The translations under genes and the position numbers were made by a program. This document shows, in pieces, positions 60,524 through 64,000 of a DNA stretch of 64,000 bases. Under the pieces are notes generated by a model that was not told where the DNA came from, made no database searches, and saw only the letters and a list, made by a program, of their open reading frames with translations. Each line of letters opens with the position of its first letter. Positions within the stretch are counted from its first letter, which is position 1. This DNA comes from Cohnella zeiphila (GTDB lineage Bacteria > Bacillota > Bacilli > Paenibacillales > Paenibacillaceae). The DNA lies in the NCBI RefSeq assembly GCF_014212055.1, contig NZ_JACJVO010000005.1, positions 1-64,000 of the forward strand, in the 5' to 3' direction.

Positions 60524-62200
60524 ATGTCCAAGCAAGCGAAAAGCTGGGGGTACGGAGCGCTCGTCGCGCTGATCATGGGAACGGTCACGCTGGCGGGTTG
60601 CGGCAGCAACAATAACAATAACGCGGAGGGAAGCTCGCCTTCGCCGTCTTCCGGATCGCCTTCGGCATCCGCGCCGGCCTCGTCCGGCTCGGCGTCGCCG
60701 TCTTCGTCCGCGGACTCGCAGCCGTACGAGCTCAAATGGCTGAAGGCGCAGGACATCTCCAAGCCTTACGATCCGAACAAGGACGTCATCAAGCAGGCGA
60801 TCGAACAAAAGCTGAATATCAAGATCGTTCCGGAGATGGTGGACGTCCAGCAGTACAAGACGAAGCTGAATCTGAAGATGTCGAGCGGCGACATTCCCGA
60901 CGTGACGAGAATCGACTTCGCCGACGACTTCCAGAAATATGCGCAGCAGGGCGCGTTCGTCGATCTGACCGACATGATCAACGAGAAGGACACGCCGAAC
61001 ATTCTGAAGGAAGTTCCTCCGGAAGTGTTCGAACAGGCGAAGGTGAACGGCCGCATCTACGGCATTCCGTATCAAGGCGGACCGGGAGCCGGCTACCGGT
61101 GGGATCTGGTCATGCGGACGGACTACCTGAAGGATGTCGGAGCCGAGGTGCCGAAGACGCTCGACGACTACTACAACCTGCTCAAGAAGATCAAAGCCGA
61201 GAAGCCCGACGTCATTCCGCTCGGAGGATACAATTCGGCGATCGGCGAAGTGAAGTTCGCGAACAACTCGTTCGACAATATCTTCGGCGCGTTCGGCGTC
61301 ACGCCCGGCTATTTTACGGAGCAAGACGGCAAGTTCAGCAACTATGACATCGATCCGCGCATGAAAGACGCGCTGCTGTTCCTGCAGAAGATGTACAAGG
61401 AAGGGCTGATCGACAAGGAGTTCGCGACGATCAAGGAAGAGCAGCTGCGGACGAAGCTGTACAGCGGCAAGGTGTTCTCCTGGATGGGCTGGTGGTCGAC
61501 GGCAAGCGACTACGACACCATGATCGAGACGAACGAGCTGGTCAAGAGCAAGAAGCTGGCGGCCGACGGTACGCTGCCCAACCAGTCCGAGCAGCCGTAC
61601 AAATATTTGACGCTCGCCGGCTCGCTCGTCGGCCCGGACGGCACGGCGGTCGCTCCGGCAGGCGCTCCGTTCTCCCAGATGAACGCGATCAGCGTCAAGA
61701 CGAAGGATCCGAAGCGGGTGCTGTCGATTATCGAAGACTCCCTTTCTCCGGAGAACCAGATGCTGACCGTCTGGGGCATCGAAGGCCAGGATTACAGCAT
61801 CGAGAACGACAAGATGAAGCTCAACACGACCTTGGTCGACCCGAATACGATGCAGGACCCGCAAGGCAACTTCCGCGGCACGCAGAGCTATCTGTTCGCT
61901 CCTGGCCTGAACGGCTGGCCGAGATACCTGGAGTCGCTTCCGCTCCGTCCATCCCAGGCGCTTGACGTGGCGATCAACAACAAGTACCAGATTACGGATG
62001 CTTCCAACAATCTGGATTCCCCGACGAAGATCGCCAAGCTGAAGGAGTTGGACACGATGCGCGACTCGGTGTTTACGCAGATCATCATGGGCGACGATAT
62101 CGGCAAGTTCGACGACTTCGTGCAGAAGTGGAAGTCCCAGGGCGGCGACCAGATCATCAGCGAGCTGGAAGCTTCTTATAAGAAGAAGATGGGCCAATAA
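60524..62200 (+). CDS. Extracellular solute-binding lipoprotein 2
   Basis: The 558-residue lipoprotein has a signal peptide with lipobox LAGC (Cys26), an Asn/Ser/Pro/Ala linker, and an LplA-type domain (NLKMSSGDIPDVTRIDFADD, IYGIPYQGGPGAGYRWDLVM, WMGWWSTASDYDTM). It would feed permeases 3 and 4 with products of the secreted enzymes around it. The frame is open upstream but the signal peptide fixes the start. Confidence 0.92.
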   Translation: MSKQAKSWGYGALVALIMGTVTLAGCGSNNNNNAEGSSPSPSSGSPSASAPASSGSASPSSSADSQPYELKWLKAQDISKPYDPNKDVIKQAIEQKLNIKIVPEMVDVQQYKTKLNLKMSSGDIPDVTRIDFADDFQKYAQQGAFVDLTDMINEKDTPNILKEVPPEVFEQAKVNGRIYGIPYQGGPGAGYRWDLVMRTDYLKDVGAEVPKTLDDYYNLLKKIKAEKPDVIPLGGYNSAIGEVKFANNSFDNIFGAFGVTPGYFTEQDGKFSNYDIDPRMKDALLFLQKMYKEGLIDKEFATIKEEQLRTKLYSGKVFSWMGWWSTASDYDTMIETNELVKSKKLAADGTLPNQSEQPYKYLTLAGSLVGPDGTAVAPAGAPFSQMNAISVKTKDPKRVLSIIEDSLSPENQMLTVWGIEGQDYSIENDKMKLNTTLVDPNTMQDPQGNFRGTQSYLFAPGLNGWPRYLESLPLRPSQALDVAINNKYQITDASNNLDSPTKIAKLKELDTMRDSVFTQIIMGDDIGKFDDFVQKWKSQGGDQIISELEASYKKKMGQ

Positions 62201-62283
62201 CATCCGAATGGTCAGCCTCCCGTCGTTTCCGGGTTTCCGGATTCGGCGGGGGCTGCTTTGCCATTCGCAGGAGGAGAAGCGGA

Positions 62284-64000
62284 ATGGGCAAGCGGTATCG
62301 AATCGTTCAATGGCTTCTGGTTTTGGCGCTTGGGCTGCAGTGGCTTCCGCTGCCGGCGTCGGCTGCGGCGGCGGATTCCGCCGGAGGGTCCACGTTGTTC
62401 GCGGACGGCTTCGACGGCGGGCTTGCGAACTGGGATTTGTTCGGCAGCACGGCATGGCAAGTGCAGGGCAGCGGCACGGACGCGGTGCTGACGGGATCGA
62501 CGACGTCGACGGCGCCGCAGCGGGCGGTCGTCAAGGCGGCTGCGCTTCCCTACAGCTCGAGTGACTACGCCTTCTCGTTCCGGGCCGAAGGAGATCGCTT
62601 CCGGGCGATGTTCCGGTACACTTCGGGCACAAGCTACTATTTTCTCGAATTCAAGAATGCCAGCTTAGTCGAGCTGTGGAAATACCCGAATTCCTCGGCC
62701 AGCGTACAGGTCGGCCAGTCCGTCGACATCAGCGCCGCGATTCCCGGCTTCAGCCTGACGGCCTGGCACGACTACCGGGTGGATGCGGTCGGCAGCACGT
62801 TCACGCTTTCCGTCGACGGAGTTGCAACCGCTTCCTTTGCCGACTCGTCGCTGACCGCCGGCGGGGTGGGGTTCGCTTTGAAAAGCGTCGGACCGGCCGT
62901 TGGCGCCAGCGTGGATCAGGTGGAGGTACGGACGGTATCGTCCGGCTCCGGCCCGCTTGCCATCCAGCATACGCCGCCGGCGAGTCTGGCTTACAACGCG
63001 GATCTGCCGCTCCTCTTTACGGTGTCCGGATCGCCCGCCTCCGCTACGGTCCATTACGGATACGGGGACGAAGAGACGGACAGGACCATGGCTGCGACCG
63101 GCGACGGCAGCGGCTCGTATGCGGCTGCGATTCCCGGCACGAACCGGGCGGACCGGATCCGCTACTACTTGACCGCGCAGGATAGCGACGGGGGAACGGC
63201 CCGATACCCGGAGACCGGGGACGTCTCGGTGCCGATCGAAGCGATGGCTCCTTACTTCAACGATTTCGAAGCGGAGACGGTCGGGACCGCTCCCTCGGGC
63301 TGGACGACGGGAGGCAGCGCCAAGGTCATTCAGCTTCCGGACGGCGGGAAGGCGCTCAACCTGAACGGTTCGGGCAGCGCCAAGCTGAACCTGCCGATGT
63401 ACCGGAACGCGGACAACTTCGTCGTCAAGTTCAAAGCGAAGTACGAACGTACGAGTACGGCGGTACAAAATACATGGCGGCTCCGCTACCGCGCGACGGA
63501 CGATTCGAACAACAACGCGCTGGAGTGGGCGACGCATAATTCCAAGTATTTTCTGATGCGCAAGACGTCGCTGGGAGGCAACTATCCGATCGCCAACTAC
63601 GTCCAGTCGCTGCTCGGCGATTGGCACGACTACGAGCTGCGCGTCAGCGGCATTACGCACCGGCTGTACATCGACGGCGCGCTGAAGGCGAGCGGAGACG
63701 ACTCCGACCCTCTCGCCCCTCAGAAAGGCTACTTCCAGTGGAACGTCGTCAGCGGCATTAATCTGACGGTCGACGACTTCTCGATCGACCCGATTCCGCT
63801 TCCGGAAGTCGTCGACTTGCAGCCTTCCGGCAACTACGCCGGCATCTATGCCCAAGGCGAGTCGCCCGGCTTGTCGGTGGCGCTGGACGCCGGCGGGTCC
63901 GCCCGCGAGTTCAAGATCGACTACGCGGTCAGCCGCGCGGACGGGGACAAGGCTACGATCGTCACCGGCTCGAAAACATACGATCTGGCCAAGTACGAGC
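62284..64000 (+). CDS. Large secreted multidomain protein, cut by the window end
   Basis: The frame from ATG 62284 (GGAGGAG upstream) is open to the last base, at least 572 residues. A signal peptide (RYRIVQWLLVLALGLQWLPL, cleaved after SAAAA) is followed by a beta-sandwich module (about 35-215: DGFDGGLANWDLFGSTAW, FRYTSGTSYYFLEFKNAS) that closely resembles the C-terminal module of the 54.5-kb protein, then an Ig-like part (about 225-320), a second sandwich (about 325-500; WHDYELRVSGITHRLYIDGA) and the start of a further domain. The catalytic part is beyond the window. A polysaccharide lyase or hydrolase is inferred. Confidence 0.8.
   Translation, partial: MGKRYRIVQWLLVLALGLQWLPLPASAAAADSAGGSTLFADGFDGGLANWDLFGSTAWQVQGSGTDAVLTGSTTSTAPQRAVVKAAALPYSSSDYAFSFRAEGDRFRAMFRYTSGTSYYFLEFKNASLVELWKYPNSSASVQVGQSVDISAAIPGFSLTAWHDYRVDAVGSTFTLSVDGVATASFADSSLTAGGVGFALKSVGPAVGASVDQVEVRTVSSGSGPLAIQHTPPASLAYNADLPLLFTVSGSPASATVHYGYGDEETDRTMAATGDGSGSYAAAIPGTNRADRIRYYLTAQDSDGGTARYPETGDVSVPIEAMAPYFNDFEAETVGTAPSGWTTGGSAKVIQLPDGGKALNLNGSGSAKLNLPMYRNADNFVVKFKAKYERTSTAVQNTWRLRYRATDDSNNNALEWATHNSKYFLMRKTSLGGNYPIANYVQSLLGDWHDYELRVSGITHRLYIDGALKASGDDSDPLAPQKGYFQWNVVSGINLTVDDFSIDPIPLPEVVDLQPSGNYAGIYAQGESPGLSVALDAGGSAREFKIDYAVSRADGDKATIVTGSKTYDLAKYE

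Noticed and set aside
54438..62455. Minus-strand frames of 799 and 668 codons opposite the secreted protein and lipoprotein genes
   Set aside because: Both have shadow composition (Arg/Val/His rich) and no domains; the plus-strand genes are well supported.

Overview
The window looks like chromosomal DNA of a high-GC, Gram-positive spore-former of the Paenibacillaceae (Cohnella/Paenibacillus type). The grounds are strong AGGAGG ribosome sites, frequent GTG/TTG starts, carbohydrate ABC transporters without their own ATPase, a membrane AraC regulator with an extracellular sensor region, a sporulation-type histidine kinase, and PBSX/skin-type (xkd) tail genes. Species is inferred, not proven. All family assignments come from reading the sequence; no database search was run.

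Layout. 1-4.6 kb: an RND efflux transporter with paired palindromic operators, followed by its TetR-type regulator. 4.6-11.6 kb: housekeeping and accessory genes (mutarotase-like, YdeI-like, NAGPA-type glycosidase, DUF3298 protein, spore-photoproduct-lyase-like radical SAM enzyme with a LexA-type box, tRNA-Thr, single-domain ATP-dependent DNA ligase, a 34-residue membrane microprotein with its own promoter and terminator, and a DJ-1/PfpI protein). 11.6-13.2 kb: a two-gene unit with a TIR-like (CAP12/Pycsar effector type) protein, then five 52-bp tandem hairpin repeats.

13.2-33.1 kb: a compact contractile tail cluster without terminase, portal, capsid or integrase, so most likely a phage-tail-like bacteriocin (tailocin). 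It has an ImmA protease, an Xre repressor with at least four operators, an Xpf-like sigma factor, tail terminator, YkzM-type protein, sheath, tube, tail chaperone with a -1 frameshift site, short tape measure, XkdP-XkdU baseplate genes, three tandem fibre genes sharing one N-terminal part, fibre-assembly proteins, XhlA, holin and a two-domain endolysin. A LexA-type box and a terminator between xre and immA suggest that SOS raises ImmA, which then removes Xre and frees the xpf promoter.

33-39.6 kb: AI-2E family permease, tyrosinase-like copper protein, NUDIX hydrolase, MscL with a zinc ribbon, MHYT/PAS histidine kinase and an aromatic-acid-exporter-like protein. 39.6-44.2 kb: a sugar operon (class I aldolase, Gfo/Idh/MocA oxidoreductase, PfkB kinase, YdaE-type lyxose/mannose isomerase, DeoR regulator). 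44.2-64 kb: polysaccharide-use genes: membrane AraC regulator, two sets of LplB/YtcP-type permeases with solute-binding lipoproteins, a GH42 beta-galactosidase, an epimerase-like protein and two large secreted multidomain proteins that share one beta-sandwich module. The last gene runs off the window end.
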